A DNA stretch of 64,000 bases, from contig NC_088300.1 of assembly GCF_032854445.1 (NCBI RefSeq), forward strand, positions 51,432,984 through 51,496,983. The letters run 5' to 3'. This document shows, piece after piece, positions 12,179 to 23,772 of the stretch (the stretch's first letter is position 1; each line of letters begins with the position of its first letter). The notes beneath the pieces were generated by a model. That model was given only the letters and a program-made list of their open reading frames with translations. It was not told where the DNA came from and made no database searches. Source of the stretch: Liolophura sinensis (Eukaryota; Mollusca; Polyplacophora; Chitonida; Chitonidae). The position numbers and the translations under genes are program-made.

Positions 12179-12677
12179 AGTCTATCGATCAACCTTGAAA
12201 ACGATGTCTGAGGCATAGTTGACGGAGGTGTCACGCTAACAATGATACGTCATGTTAGAGAAAACTAGAAACACGATGTCATGTCACTCGTGTTCTGCGA
12301 CCCTTTCGATTTTCTCAATGAGAACGATTTTGATTATTTTGAGATGCAATATATGGGATATGCAAAATCATGAAAATCTTCTTCACTATTTCTGGGATAC
12401 CTAATAAATTTGGTGTAATATTTTAGCAATAAATAAATATCTGTTTTCAATTTCTAACTAAAACAAAAACTGTAGGACAAGTGCAAACTTCAATTGATGT
12501 CTCCAAACGCGAAAATGCGAATAAAGTTCAGACATCGTAAATCATACTCATTCAGGCTGTCTCAGACACACTAGTCCTTCAGACAAATATTCAGCTTTTG
12601 ACTGAAAAGACAAGATATAAGCGTTAACTTGATAAGGCTGTCTTTACCAAAATTCGATAAAATGATTGTCACATCAT

Positions 12678-13133
12678 GCATCCAAAATGATAGTGGCTTC
12701 CCACATCCGAGATGATAGTGGCATTCTGCATCCAGAATGACAGTGGCTTCCCACATCCGGAATGTCAGTGGTTTCTACATCCAGAATGACAGTGGCTTCC
12801 CACGTCCGGAATGTCAGTGGTTTTCTACATCCAGAATGATAGTGGCTTCCCATATCCGAAATGTCAGTGGCTTTCTACATCCAGAATGATAGTGGCTTCC
12901 CACATCCGGAATGTCAGTGGTTTTCTACATCCAGAATGACAGTGGCTTCGCATATCCGAAATGTCAGAGGCTTTCTACATCCAGAATGATAGTGGCTTCC
13001 CACATCTAGAAAGTCAGTGGCTTTATGCATCCAGAATGATAGTGGCATCCTACATCCGAAATTATAGTGGTTTCCTACATCCGAAATTATAGTGGTTTCC
13101 TACATCCGAAATTATAGTGGTTTCCTACATCCA
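12678..13133. repeat. 25-bp minisatellite with 50-bp dimer pattern, about 18 units
   Basis: Units such as CATCCAGAATGATAGTGG plus CTTCCCA alternate with CATCCGGAATGTCAGTGG plus TTTTCTA, giving a dimer of about 49-50 bp. The last three units are the most alike (ATCCGAAATTATAGTGG) and point to a recent local amplification at the right edge. Confidence 0.9.
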
Positions 13134-13657
13134 ACATATGTTATGAGAAATATTCATGAGTAAGGGTGTAAATCTAGAGTCAAATGGATAAATCTATATA
13201 TAAATAAAACCCTGCAGGTATATTCGTCTCAACAGTCTCCCAGACCTTCACCCCAATGATTCATGATGCTCAGTTGAAATGTTTCTGAAGTCCTTATTTA
13301 AGGATTCTTTAATGAAGAAGACATTCGCGAATTAGACTAATCCGCATTGTTACATCGCTACTGTCTTAATAGTGAAATGCTGTTAACTTACTGTTAACTG
13401 CAGCATTTTAGCAGTGGTGGAAGAGGGAGAGCATTTATAATATTATATGGTTGACACTGTTATAAATTTAGCACTTTAGAAAACGTTGTAATCTAACTTA
13501 TCTTTGATCAAATAAACGCTTTAGGTTTTGAGTTCCGCATTATAAATATTAAAAATCTTGTTAAAACTTGCCAATAATTATTGCGCGGGGTAACATTTTG
13601 AGATATTGTATCCTTTATAACTTTATGTTACATTTGTTATGAATATCTAACGTATAT

Positions 13658-13765
13658 GACTTAAACCACGGTGAAATGATGGCCTTTGTCGCGGACTTAA
13701 ACCACGGTGAAATGATGGCCTTTGTCGCGGACTTAAACCATGGTGAAATGATGGCCGCTGTTGCG
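13658..13765. repeat. 36-bp tandem repeat, three copies
   Basis: Three units beginning GACTTAAACC; the first two are identical and the third differs at a few bases. On the plus strand each reads DLNHGEMMAFVA (the third has AAVA). The frame continues as DLKE into GAG|GTGAGT at 13775-13783, a perfect donor consensus. Upstream the same frame meets TGA within six codons with no acceptor between, so an exon is not supported. Confidence 0.8.
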
Positions 13766-14421
13766 GATTTAAAAGAGGTGAGTTGCAGTCAGGGATAAGA
13801 AAGGAAGCGCTGTCGGGAAAACATAAGCGTGCTTTGTATAGATGTGATTTAAATTGATTTCGGGAGAAATTTGTTCGACTTTTTAAATTGACAACCTAAA
13901 CCCAAAGAAAAACAAAAAGTTTTGAGAACCTCTGGCGTAAGTGACGACCATCCTTCGGGTATATCTGAAAAGAGAATTGTGCCAGTTGCTTGATGATGTA
14001 GATAAGTAACAGTCACCAGGGGAAGAAATCATACGCTAAAATACAAAAGCACAAATTCATTAAACTTTAGAACATAGATATGTGATCTAATAATCATCCA
14101 CTATATACATATCAGATACCATTGAATAAAGCCTTGTCATTTGAAGGTCTGAGTATTTTTTCAAACACACACTCTGAATAACCGGGATTTAAATAGTTTC
14201 ATCAAACTCCAGGGGATTCAATCATGTAAGAAAAAAGCGGTAACGAGTATCGACCGGCATTTGGCAAAAAATACCTTCGAAAATGTGAAAACAATGTTTC
14301 ATGGTGGAGAACGGGACAAGTGACAGTCCATAATCTTATTTATGAAAGACCACGAAACGGTCACACGAGCGCAATGAACCGACATACTGTCACCCACTAA
14401 GGTGACAAGAACAGAAATATA

Positions 14422-14928
14422 CTATAGTCTATTTCTTTGAGCGAGTCGCTTATATTCCGCTGTCTGTAAAATCAGTACTCGCTAACAAAATTGCCTTTGG
14501 CCAATTACACGTGATAACACAAGCTCTACGGAATTACATGTTGAACGTCCATATTATTACAAAGAAAATGCAGTAAGAATACTTTTTCTACTTTATAATG
14601 TTCAACTCCATAAGCTTAGTTTTAACACCAAGACCTCATTACCTCGGGTAACATCATAACTATTCAAATGCAAGTTGCATGCTGGACAATGGCGTGGAGA
14701 ATAATTTGTTTTACAATGGCTGCACCAACAAGAGGTTAGAACAAACCCCATGTAATAACACAGCCTACGCTACTACCTCTGTGAATAGGCTTCCACACAC
14801 TTCCGACGTGTCCATGTGTAGAGTTTGTGTTGTTACGTGTCGGTGACTAAGGGCAATTTTGAAAGCGAGTGTCACTGATTTTACAGACACCTGAATATAG
14901 GTGACTCGTGAAAAGAAACAGACTATAA
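14422..14928. mobile_element. Long-inverted-repeat (foldback/MITE-like) element, copy 2
   Basis: The ends pair as inverted repeats: left CTATAGTCTATTTCTTTGAG, right AAAAGAAACAGACTATA, extending inward through the TGTCTGTAAAATCA and GGCAATTTTG blocks. The interior shares GCATGCTGGACAATGG, GTGGAGAATAATTTG and ACAATGGCTGCACCAACAAG with copy 1. The inner part of the right arm is missing, so this copy looks like an internal-deletion derivative. The outer ends are better preserved than in copy 1. Confidence 0.75.
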
Positions 14929-15436
14929 CAGTTTAATTCATGCAATGCCATCACTGTATCACAAGGCTATTCCCATACGCCAAAAAATGTTCAGGATGAT
15001 GTGAAATTTGTTTCTCTTAAATGAGACAAGTAATTATTTCAATATTGATTTAGTGTCAAACGGATTCTTGAAAATGCTCTCTCGTGCATATCAGTGAATT
15101 AATTTTAATATTGATAAAAATGAGATTTGAAATTTGCTTGAGTAATTGACAGTGAAAGAACAAATTGATGATTTCAAGAGGTTCAAGAATGATTCCATGA
15201 TGAATTTATCCATGAATAAAATATAACACGTCAAAATCAAAGTCATAATCTGTTTTCATAAGCACAAGATTTATGTGAATATGCCGCGTTAAAGATTATG
15301 TCGTCTAATTACATAGAGATTTGGAGATCAGTTGTTCATTTCATCACTGTATGAAATGGGATATTGGCGTAATTTAACGCTTCCTGTGATGACCAACACC
15401 CCGACTGCATCTTGTAGTTATCGCAGAAATACTTTA

Positions 15437-15562
15437 TTACATTTATTTATTTTATTTATATGATTGGTGTTTCCTGCCTTTATTAAGAATATTTCACTTA
15501 TACGACGACGGCCAGAATTATGGGGGAGAAAATAAGGCAGAGGGCAGGTTGCAGGTTTTAAA
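15437..15562 (-). mobile_element. SINE family A, 3' half
   Basis: Plus-strand reading: a TTTAT-rich tail, GATTGGTGTTTC, AAGAATATTTCACTTATACG and GGCCAGAATTATGG, then divergence after about 125 bp. The sequence between 14929 and 15436 is AT-rich without features. Confidence 0.8.
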
Positions 15563-17790
15563 GACGTACGTGTAAAGTATAAGGTATAGAGACATATAAA
15601 GTACGAAATTAGGACGGAATCATGCAAAGAGAAACAGTCAACAGATTTCAGTGTAGTTGGAACCTTAGCCCCGGGTTCAGCACAATGTGAGATGAGATTC
15701 TGGACGCTCTGTTCATATTTGTCTACATGAGAATTATACTCACTGTAAAAGTTAAGAAACTTTGAGTGAAGGCATTTGATGGAATAACCTTGACACACTA
15801 GTTTTTTTGCAGTTATAACATGTGATGTTGGTTGAAATCGTCACACGCCTAACAAAAGCTACAAGGACGATATATGTACACTCCATATGAAGGACCCTTT
15901 GGTATATTGCTGTCCAAGTAAGGATAATTTATAATGTCAAAATGCTCCCGTTGATACCTGTTGGTCATGTGGTCATGTGGTATGTATCCTTTTATGGAAA
16001 TGAAGAAATCACCAGTGTGCCAGTGAATCGTTCAACAAATATGGTACATTTGTCATGTTTCTGTTTACGCAAGATGGTCTCTAAGAATTGGACAGTACAA
16101 AGAACACCTCGTATGTATATTCAACAAATCCGAGTACTCTGACACCATGGTTAACAATATCCAAGCATGACAATTTTCACGTATCATAAATCAAAATTGC
16201 AGCTGATGTCTCCATTGCGATGCGATGCACATTCAACCCGAATCCGGGGATGTCCTTGCGAAAGTATTACTATCACTAGCGTTAGCTCTGTTGCGCCCGT
16301 ACTATCCCCGACGTTCAGCATGGGACATGGAACACGATTCAAGAGTGAAGTCGATTTGATTAATCAGACTAGGGAGAGTATGTTGCACTTGCAGACAACA
16401 ATCTAGTTCTGAAAGTTCAGGCATCTAGAAGAATGCAAATAGGAAGAGGACGAATAGAACGCCGTCAAAACCTACAAGTTCTATCAATTTTCTTTATTTT
16501 TGGAGAGGAAAATTAAGAATCCTTTGAAATAGTGAGAGATTTAATAAATCTTCATTCTTCACGGTTAGGCATTTTGAGAAGAGCAGTTTTGAACCTAGAC
16601 CAAAACTCACCTCAATCACTCGGAACACCTTGTGAGTTGTAATTGTGCATACCGAAGTTTCAAATTTGATTTGGTCACGTGAGTGTTGCTTGTCAGGGAT
16701 GATGAACCAGTGGCCATGAATGACGCATAATGAACATAGCCCGTCGCTGTGACATTGGTGAACGTTACCGTGCAATGTGATAAAAAATGAACCATCCGTT
16801 TTCTTGCTTGTGACATGCAGTATTTCGGTGACATTTGGTTAAGCGTCTAGAACAGAATAAAATTCCCGTGCGTTCAGTTATTTGAAAAACAAAAAGGCTT
16901 CAAACGTTTGAATACGAAAAGTTGTGTTTAGATCAAAATACCAGTAAAATGATAGACAACATTTCGTTGTACTAATTTAACCAGGTCAAACGAAATATCG
17001 ATCGTCTCTCAAGCATTAACTTAAATATACAATTTTTCCAGGCAAGCAACTCTCATCAACCCTTTTTTAATGTAGTAATATACGAGCATGATAGGCCTTC
17101 ATAGTGGAAAAAGACAGTAGGTGGAAAACCGTGTTGCCTGTATGCAAAGTGTGTTTTCCAACAGACCCGCCGAACACTGGGGTACGTACACGCTCATCTG
17201 AACGCAACACTCTCTTAACCTATACGCTAATCGAATTCACAAGGGCATTCACAGGAATTTTTCAACTCGATAACTTGTCTGGAGAAGTTTCACGTAAAAA
17301 AAAACCTTTGCGAATGTATACTTTATGTATAGCGGTTTAAGTTGTATTGATCACCGGATGCATCCCCTGGGCCTCTTTGTAGAGTCGTTAAATGTTCTGG
17401 GACTGGTTGAAATGAGGTGCTATAGATGAACGGCTGTGACCTGTCACATATAAAATTGCTTCTTGGCATAAATGACATTCGACATTTTGTGCAGAACGCC
17501 AACGATAAACGCCTCGCAGTAGAAACAAGAATGTAGGGATAACACGGAAGTGATATGTGTATTGGCACACTGTACATCATTAGACATAAGAGGCATGTGT
17601 TTATTAGGATTATGATGTTCAGTATGTCTGTATTTATCAGGTTATACTAGGTTTTAGGCATTACGTACTACACATTCATGTAAATCTATACTGTGTAATA
17701 TCCGTGGAATTCCTTATGTTTTTAAACAGGCTTAAGATGTATAGATGAAATCCCTCTGTCTACAAAACGTTTTACAGATAAGTTAAATCT
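15563..17790. other. Intergenic, no gene seen
   Basis: Several open frames of 60-126 codons exist on both strands, but none shows a signal peptide, known motif or splice signals. Confidence 0.4.
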
Positions 17791-18003
17791 TTATTTAATT
17801 ATCTATTTGATTGGTGTTTCACGCCGTACTCGATAACGTTTTACTTTTACGATGGCAACCTGCATTATGGTGGAAGGAAACCGGACAGAGCCCGGGGAAA
17901 ACTCACGACCATCCACAGGTTGCTGGCAAACCTTCCCACGTATGGCCAGAAACTAAACCAGCATAAGATTGACTTTAACTCTGCTGTATTCGTGAGAAGC
18001 TCA
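17791..18003 (-). mobile_element. SINE family A, lacking the A-box half
   Basis: Same order as the 939-1140 copy: AT tail, GATTGGTGTTTCACGCCGTA, GGAGGAAACCGG-like block, GGTTGCTGGCAAACCTTCCC, then a decayed B-box half ending in GTGAGAAGCTC. Confidence 0.85.
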
Positions 18004-18239
18004 TTTAGGTGCGATTATAAGGGAAACAGGTCATGAGTTCCAGTAACATACCCATGTGATTGTTGTCACTTTTTTGTTTCACTTGTATGACGAGGGACAG
18101 TTGTATCATTTGGGTGAAGCAAACCAGAGTGCTCGACGTAATCATCCAGTCAGGATATAGGCGAACGTGAGACGCAGATGGAAGGCTGTGAACGCGATGC
18201 AAGACTACATGACTGTACACCGTTTGTTGCAAAGGCCTT

Positions 18240-18320
18240 GGGAACAGTAGGAACAGGGGTTTCAGGGGTACTGAACCAACGTTTTGTGCCCCTTAACCAC
18301 TCGGCCGTGACCTATTCCTG
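18240..18320 (-). mobile_element. tRNA(Ser/Leu)-like SINE head (family D)
   Basis: Minus strand reads GGTCACGGCCGAGTGGTTAAG, an A-box region typical of serine/leucine tRNAs, followed by GGTTCAGTACC as a weak B-box. There is no cloverleaf good enough for a working tRNA. The stretch to 19052 holds a diverged copy of the 93-bp unit near 18.72-18.80 kb and nothing else. Confidence 0.45.
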
Positions 18321-19052
18321 AGAAGGATCAGTGTTAAGGTTCAAAGTTCAGTAAATCAAGACAAAAAATGTTGACGCGGGCCACCTGTCCGACAGTTGTC
18401 CGCGCATTTGTGAGGAAATCGGATATATGGATGGCAGGCTAACAGGCGATGTTGGTACAAGTGACAGTCAGATCAGTCTTTTATTTATGAACAGGGGTAA
18501 TGTTTGAATCTCATCTACACTAACAGATACAGACAAGGCGCGATAAGAGATATACCATTTGTTGCAAGTCACTGACAGGCTTAAAATTCGTTTTGAAAGG
18601 TATACGCCAGTGTTAATGAAGTGTAGATGTAAGCCTTAGATTATTTGTTGGGTGAATTTGTACATATTCCTGTATATATGATAATAACAATAAGCTAACT
18701 GTTTCGGTGTCTACTTGTAGCAACGGATCTCCTATACCGCCATAACTGCAACGCTGCTTCACTGAAGCATCATGCCAAAAGAAGCCCTCTGTGGAACCAT
18801 ATTATGTCTGGTTACACTACGGAGCCGTAAAAAGGACATGGAAAATATATTAAACGAGTTATTTAGCCAATGAAACTACATGATCTAGGCGTCAAAATTG
18901 ACATTCCAGGTCAATCGTCACAAGGCCAAGTCACAAACAAAGTTCAACAAAAACCACTAAGAAAGTATATAAAGTACACTTTGCACTGTAGGTTTACCTT
19001 ATTTAATAGAAATGCAACATATTCTCCTGCCAGCAAATAAACGTACATCACA

Positions 19053-19542
19053 ATGGTATATGTAGTTACAACCAACTGTAATGTAGCCTCACTGAACCAC
19101 CATGCAGAAGACACATTCTGTGAAATCATACTAACATGTGTCGCCATGGTATATGTAGTTACAACCAACTGTAATGTAGCCTCACTGAACCACCATGCAG
19201 AAGACACATTCTGTGAAATCATACTAACATGTGTCGCCATGGTATATGTAGTTACAACCAACTGTAATGTAGCCTCACTGAACCACCATGCAGAAGACAC
19301 ATTCTGTGAAATCATACCAACATGTGTTGCCATGGTATATGTAGTAACAATCAACTGTAATGTAGCCTCACTGAACCACCATGCAGAAGACACATTCTGT
19401 GAAATCATACTAACATGTGTCGCCATGGTATATGTAGTAACAATCAACTGTAATGTAGCCTCACTGAAGCATCATGCCAAAGACAATTTCTGTGAAATCA
19501 TACTAACATGTGTTGCCATGGTATATGTAGTAACAATCAACT
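19053..19542. repeat. 93-bp tandem repeat, five units plus a partial sixth
   Basis: Unit boundaries at 19053, 19146, 19239, 19332, 19425 and 19518. Units begin ATGGTATATGTAGTTACAAC and contain CTGAACCACCATGCAGAAG. With a period of 31 codons, both strands are open (175 and 167 codons). Neither repeated peptide matches a family I know. Units 1-2 are nearly identical and unit 5 is the most diverged. Confidence 0.95.
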
Positions 19543-22391
19543 TTGTCTACGTCCGCTCCTGGAGCGTCTGTTTTGGTTGACGGCCGAGATTTCTAGCAAT
19601 TGAAATCGTCTTAAGCACACGACCAAGCCCGGCTCCCAGCTCCTCTCTGTGACCATTGTTGATCACCAATCAAATATTAACCAAATATGACACTCGCGGC
19701 TAAGTATAATAACTTTGAGAATGAAACAACCGAATTCATGTCGTAGCCACAAATTCCCTCGAGACAGCGTAGCAATAAGGCGAAACATTCAGATATTTTC
19801 ACTTTAAACTGAACTAGAAAAACCTTGTACTTGCGACGGGCAATCTGATAATAAGTTACTTAGGATTTGTTTTGATGGGAGGGGGGAGATGTCTATAGCT
19901 AGCAAATCAAATTAATGTCATGAAATAATTATCGTTAATGTCAACGAGGATAATAACAAATTAGATTATCTAAAAAGCTCTCTGGTGGTTTTTAATGTTA
20001 TATGTACGGCTTAGGGTTCTTTAAAGTGAACATGAAGTCTGCCACTATATACACATACAAAAAATGATAGAGGACACAGTTATCACAGAAAAATATGTAC
20101 AAATTTCTATAAAGGTTTGAAAGCTGAGAAGATGTTCAGCATTGGGGATATCGCACTGACGGACAATTCACTCCGAGTAGCCACGTTGTAGAAGCCCTTA
20201 TGAACTTGATGAAGTTCAGCATTGGGGATATGCTGAAAGCGTCACGTGATGATTGACTGCCACGTCAAAAAATCTATTAGCTGTCGATTTTCAGTGTGGT
20301 TTCTTATAGTGGATAGACACATATCGATGCAATAAAATGGATTTTACACTCCGTTTAAGTGTTAAATGGATGCAATTTGAATCATACATTTATGAGCGGG
20401 AAGCTGAGAATGGCTGCCCGTGTATATGTTGGGCAGCATACTGCAGTAACTTGTCAGGGCGAGTTGACAAGAAAACCGCCACAAGAGGGTCATTGCTTGA
20501 AGAAAAATGTTGTGACTGCATTATTTTTTCTTAGCGAAGTCAGATTTATTACCAAAATATCTTCCCAAAATCTGAATGAAAGGGTGTTTAATCAATCAGA
20601 AGGTCCTGCTATGTTCTGTAAATTCCTCGAAGTAGATACAGCCAGCCAGGCCAAATGCTTACACTCATACAGAACTAGGACGTGCAGGGTCGCTAAAACA
20701 CGACGTTTGTGTCCACGAACATCGCCCTGACCGAGCGCCAAGATAAAAGAAACATCAGCCCTTTGAACACGGAACAGAGCTAATAGTCTGCAGTTGGGTA
20801 TCAGGTGATTTTGTTTCTATTTTCTCTTTGTCACATTGTTTAATACCGCTGGTACGGGAGAACTGGGTTTTGTGACGTCACTCTAGATAGCTATAACATT
20901 GCAAAATGGGGTTACAAAAGAGTGGCTAAGTACTTACCTTTGTTTGCTATTTACTTTGTTGATAAGCGGTGTAGAATTCTTTAAATGCTTTTAGAACATT
21001 TGTGGAATACTACTTTATTAATTAATGAAGCTTTAGTGGCTGACTTCACTTTAAATATTTAAGTTCCAAGAACAATGACTTCGAATAATGACGGTAAAGA
21101 TGGACGATCACATGCTGAATCAAATGTTGTGCTACCGTTCACTGCACGTGGTAAATAACTATTATAAAGGGTCAAATTTAATCCAACCTTTTTTGAGTGG
21201 TTTAATAATGAAAGAAAACTAGTCTCGTGGCTGTCGATGTGAATGTGGGCGATGGCGGAAGTAAGTTAAAGAGTGCTTAGTTATATGCATAACCTTCTTT
21301 CGAATTTCCATAGTATGCATGATTTGAGACAAAAAATGAGACCTAGTAATTCTAGGTACATTGCATAGGTCGACATGCCTTTTGTCTGGCTCTACGAAAT
21401 AATGCTATTAATATAGACCTCTTGGCGTCATCTTGGCACAAATAGAAGACATCGTGATATGGCAGTCAGAAATCTCCATACAAACACAGATATATGTAAG
21501 CCAAGAGTATCTTTTGGAATAACTACATATCACGTCGCCTCTGGGTCTTTCTTCAGCAAGACACAAATATAAAGTGTCTCATCGCTAACTGCAACACAAA
21601 ATTAATACTGCACGTTAGTAAACCATTGACCGATACACCCAAAACAACACGTGTCAAGTAATGTGTCATATCCTTTCATTGTTATGGTGGAAAACAAAAG
21701 AAAAGTCAAGTGGACATAAAAATACATTAACATTTTGGGACAGTAAAATTATATTATCATCGTCATGAAACATGCGACAAACAAGTTTTAATTTACTTAT
21801 TTATATATAAAGCCTGAAAACCATTGGGCCACAGATTGGTTGAATCAGAAAAAAATTGTTGAAATTGTAAGAAGCAGTGAGATGTCCCGCAGTCTGCCTT
21901 TTATCACGTCGAGTTCCGTGGGGGCATTTCACCCATGCATAATCGGAGAGAAAATATTATGTCGATAGGAAATGGACGCAAGATAATCTTACAAGCTTTC
22001 GTGTCATGAACACCTGCAAGATATTCGCTTTGATAACTTTTACCACGATGACAATGGCTTAATAGAGCCATGCCTAACAGTGTTCTTCGTGAAAATCCTT
22101 AATGATAAAAACCTTCTCTTCATAACGCTGCAACTTCTTTTAAAATACATCATTTACCTGGTAATATAACGATAAAATCTTTCTATTAAATGAATTTAGT
22201 TCTGCTCTGAATTAGTCACTAGAAGGAACATATATTCAACTTTAAGACACGAGCTCTTCAGCTATTCAGCTAAGAAAATATGACTTACGATCCATCAACT
22301 CCCAATAATCGCATACAACTGTCGATGGTAACCTAGCCATAGTTCTTGAGCCATAGTTCAAGGCCCCCAGATAACAGTTTAAATGCATCGG
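19543..22391. other. Intergenic, no gene seen
   Basis: Contains a short direct repeat (TTCAGCATTGGGGATAT near 20.14 and 20.22 kb) and a 123-codon open frame at 20359-20730 with no recognisable domain. Nothing can be called. Confidence 0.4.
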
Positions 22392-22496
22392 GTAGCAGGT
22401 CACATCCCTAATGTAGCAGGTCACATCCCTCAGGTAACATGTCACATCCCAAATGTAGCAGGTCACATCCCTCAGGCAACATGTTACATCCCCCAG
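22392..22496. repeat. 21-bp tandem repeat, five exact units
   Basis: Units of the form GTAGCAGGTCACATCCCTCAG, with the second word alternating between GCAGG and ACATG. Both strands are open through it only because 21 is a multiple of three. Confidence 0.9.
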
Positions 22497-23220
22497 GAAA
22501 CAAAGGAAACACGTCTGAAGTGTAGTACAAATGGTTTTTGCCATTCTTCCAAGATCGATATAACACATACTGATGGGAGTCCTGTACTGCACACGATTCG
22601 ACACTGCCTCTCTTAAGACACAAATACTTTCTGTGCATTTACATTAACTCTCGTACTTGTTTCACCTTTGTCGAAACACGAAAAGTCGATCTTATTCCTT
22701 TAATCAAAGCATTGTACAGCTGCCCAACAAATAGAAATGCTCCGATGGTTTCTTTAAAATGATCTTTAAGTCTCAATCAGCTTAAGTAAACGTGGCAACA
22801 AACGTTCTTCGTACACAATTCGTTCAATAACTTTGGGGAGTTTGTAAGATGACAAATGAACGTAAACTACAATAGTTTGATGGCGCTGAGACAATATACC
22901 TCGAGCAGTTAGCGCGATAATCTTCGGAGGAACTATTTACAAAGAAAACCATTTAGTAAAGCTGTAGCACAGTCCTATTTTTAACCACTGAATACGTGAT
23001 CAGAAAATCCTACCCAATATACAAATTTTGTATTTATTAAGTTGATGAGGATTTCATGCTGTTCGGCAGCACTACTTCTGCTTTCACGTCGTTGGTAATG
23101 TTTATATTCTTGAAGGAAAACGGGAAAATTTAACCACAAACCTCCAGCAAGCACCTGACAAACCTCCTGTCAAACCTGCAGCCAATATAGATTCAACAGT
23201 GACCTTATTGTACAGAAGCT

Positions 23221-23309
23221 TTCCTGCCACCATATTACTGAGTGCCGTCTTATAAGTGAAACATTCTTGAGTATCGCGTAAACACTAATCAAATAAAATA
23301 AATAAATAT
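23221..23309 (+). mobile_element. SINE family A, 3' fragment
   Basis: CTGCCACCATATTACTG, GCCGTCTTATAAGTGAAAC, ATTCTTGAGTATCGCGTAAA and an AAATAAATAAAT tail. Confidence 0.8.
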
Positions 23310-23519
23310 TATACAGAAGCCAACTGGCTGTTCCCAGAACAACGTTTCTGCCGAAAGAGCCAGTAATGACCTTATAGTATTGGTAATATGGGAGTTTGAT
23401 ATAAGGGACACTCTTGCAAGATTCTAGTATATTATATAGCTTTTCTAAGACAAAGATAACGTTTAATGGCACAAGCAGTAAGGAAATATTCTCACATTTG
23501 ATTGGTTAATTAGACAAGC

Positions 23520-23760
23520 GGGGCCTCCGTGGCTCAGTCGGTTAAAGCGCTAGCGCAGCGTAATGACCCAGGAGTGTCTCACCAATGCGGTCGCTGTGAG
23601 TTCAAGTCCAGCTCATCTGGCTTCCTCTCCGGCCGTACGTGAGGAGGTCTGCAGCAACCTGCGGATGGTCGTGGGTTTCCACCCACCATAATGCTGGCCG
23701 CCGTCGTATAAGTGAAATATTCTTGAGTACGGCGTAAAATACCAATCAAAAAAAAAAAAC
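23520..23760 (+). mobile_element. SINE family A, full-length young copy
   Basis: Complete element: head GGGGCCTCCGTGGCTCAGTC with A-box GGCTCAGTCGGTTAAAGCG, B-box GAGTTCAAGTCC, middle block GCAACCTGCGGATGGTCG, 3' domain CCACCATAATGCTGGCCGCC and a poly(A) tail. A perfect 12-bp target duplication AATTAGACAAGC lies at 23508-23519 and 23761-23772, typical of LINE-mobilised retroposition. The CCGGGCTCTGCCCGG-type block present in other copies is deleted here. Best reference copy in the window. Confidence 0.95.
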
Positions 23761-23772
23761 AATTAGACAAGC

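Noticed and set aside
18944-19580. Long repeated-peptide frames on both strands
   Set aside because: Result of a 93-bp tandem unit; neither peptide has a known family or a signal peptide.
20359-20730. 123-codon plus frame
   Set aside because: No domain, signal peptide, splice sites or repeat-coded origin; composition is compatible with chance.
23520-23600. Functional tRNA gene
   Set aside because: A and B boxes are present, but they belong to a SINE with target duplications and no complete cloverleaf.
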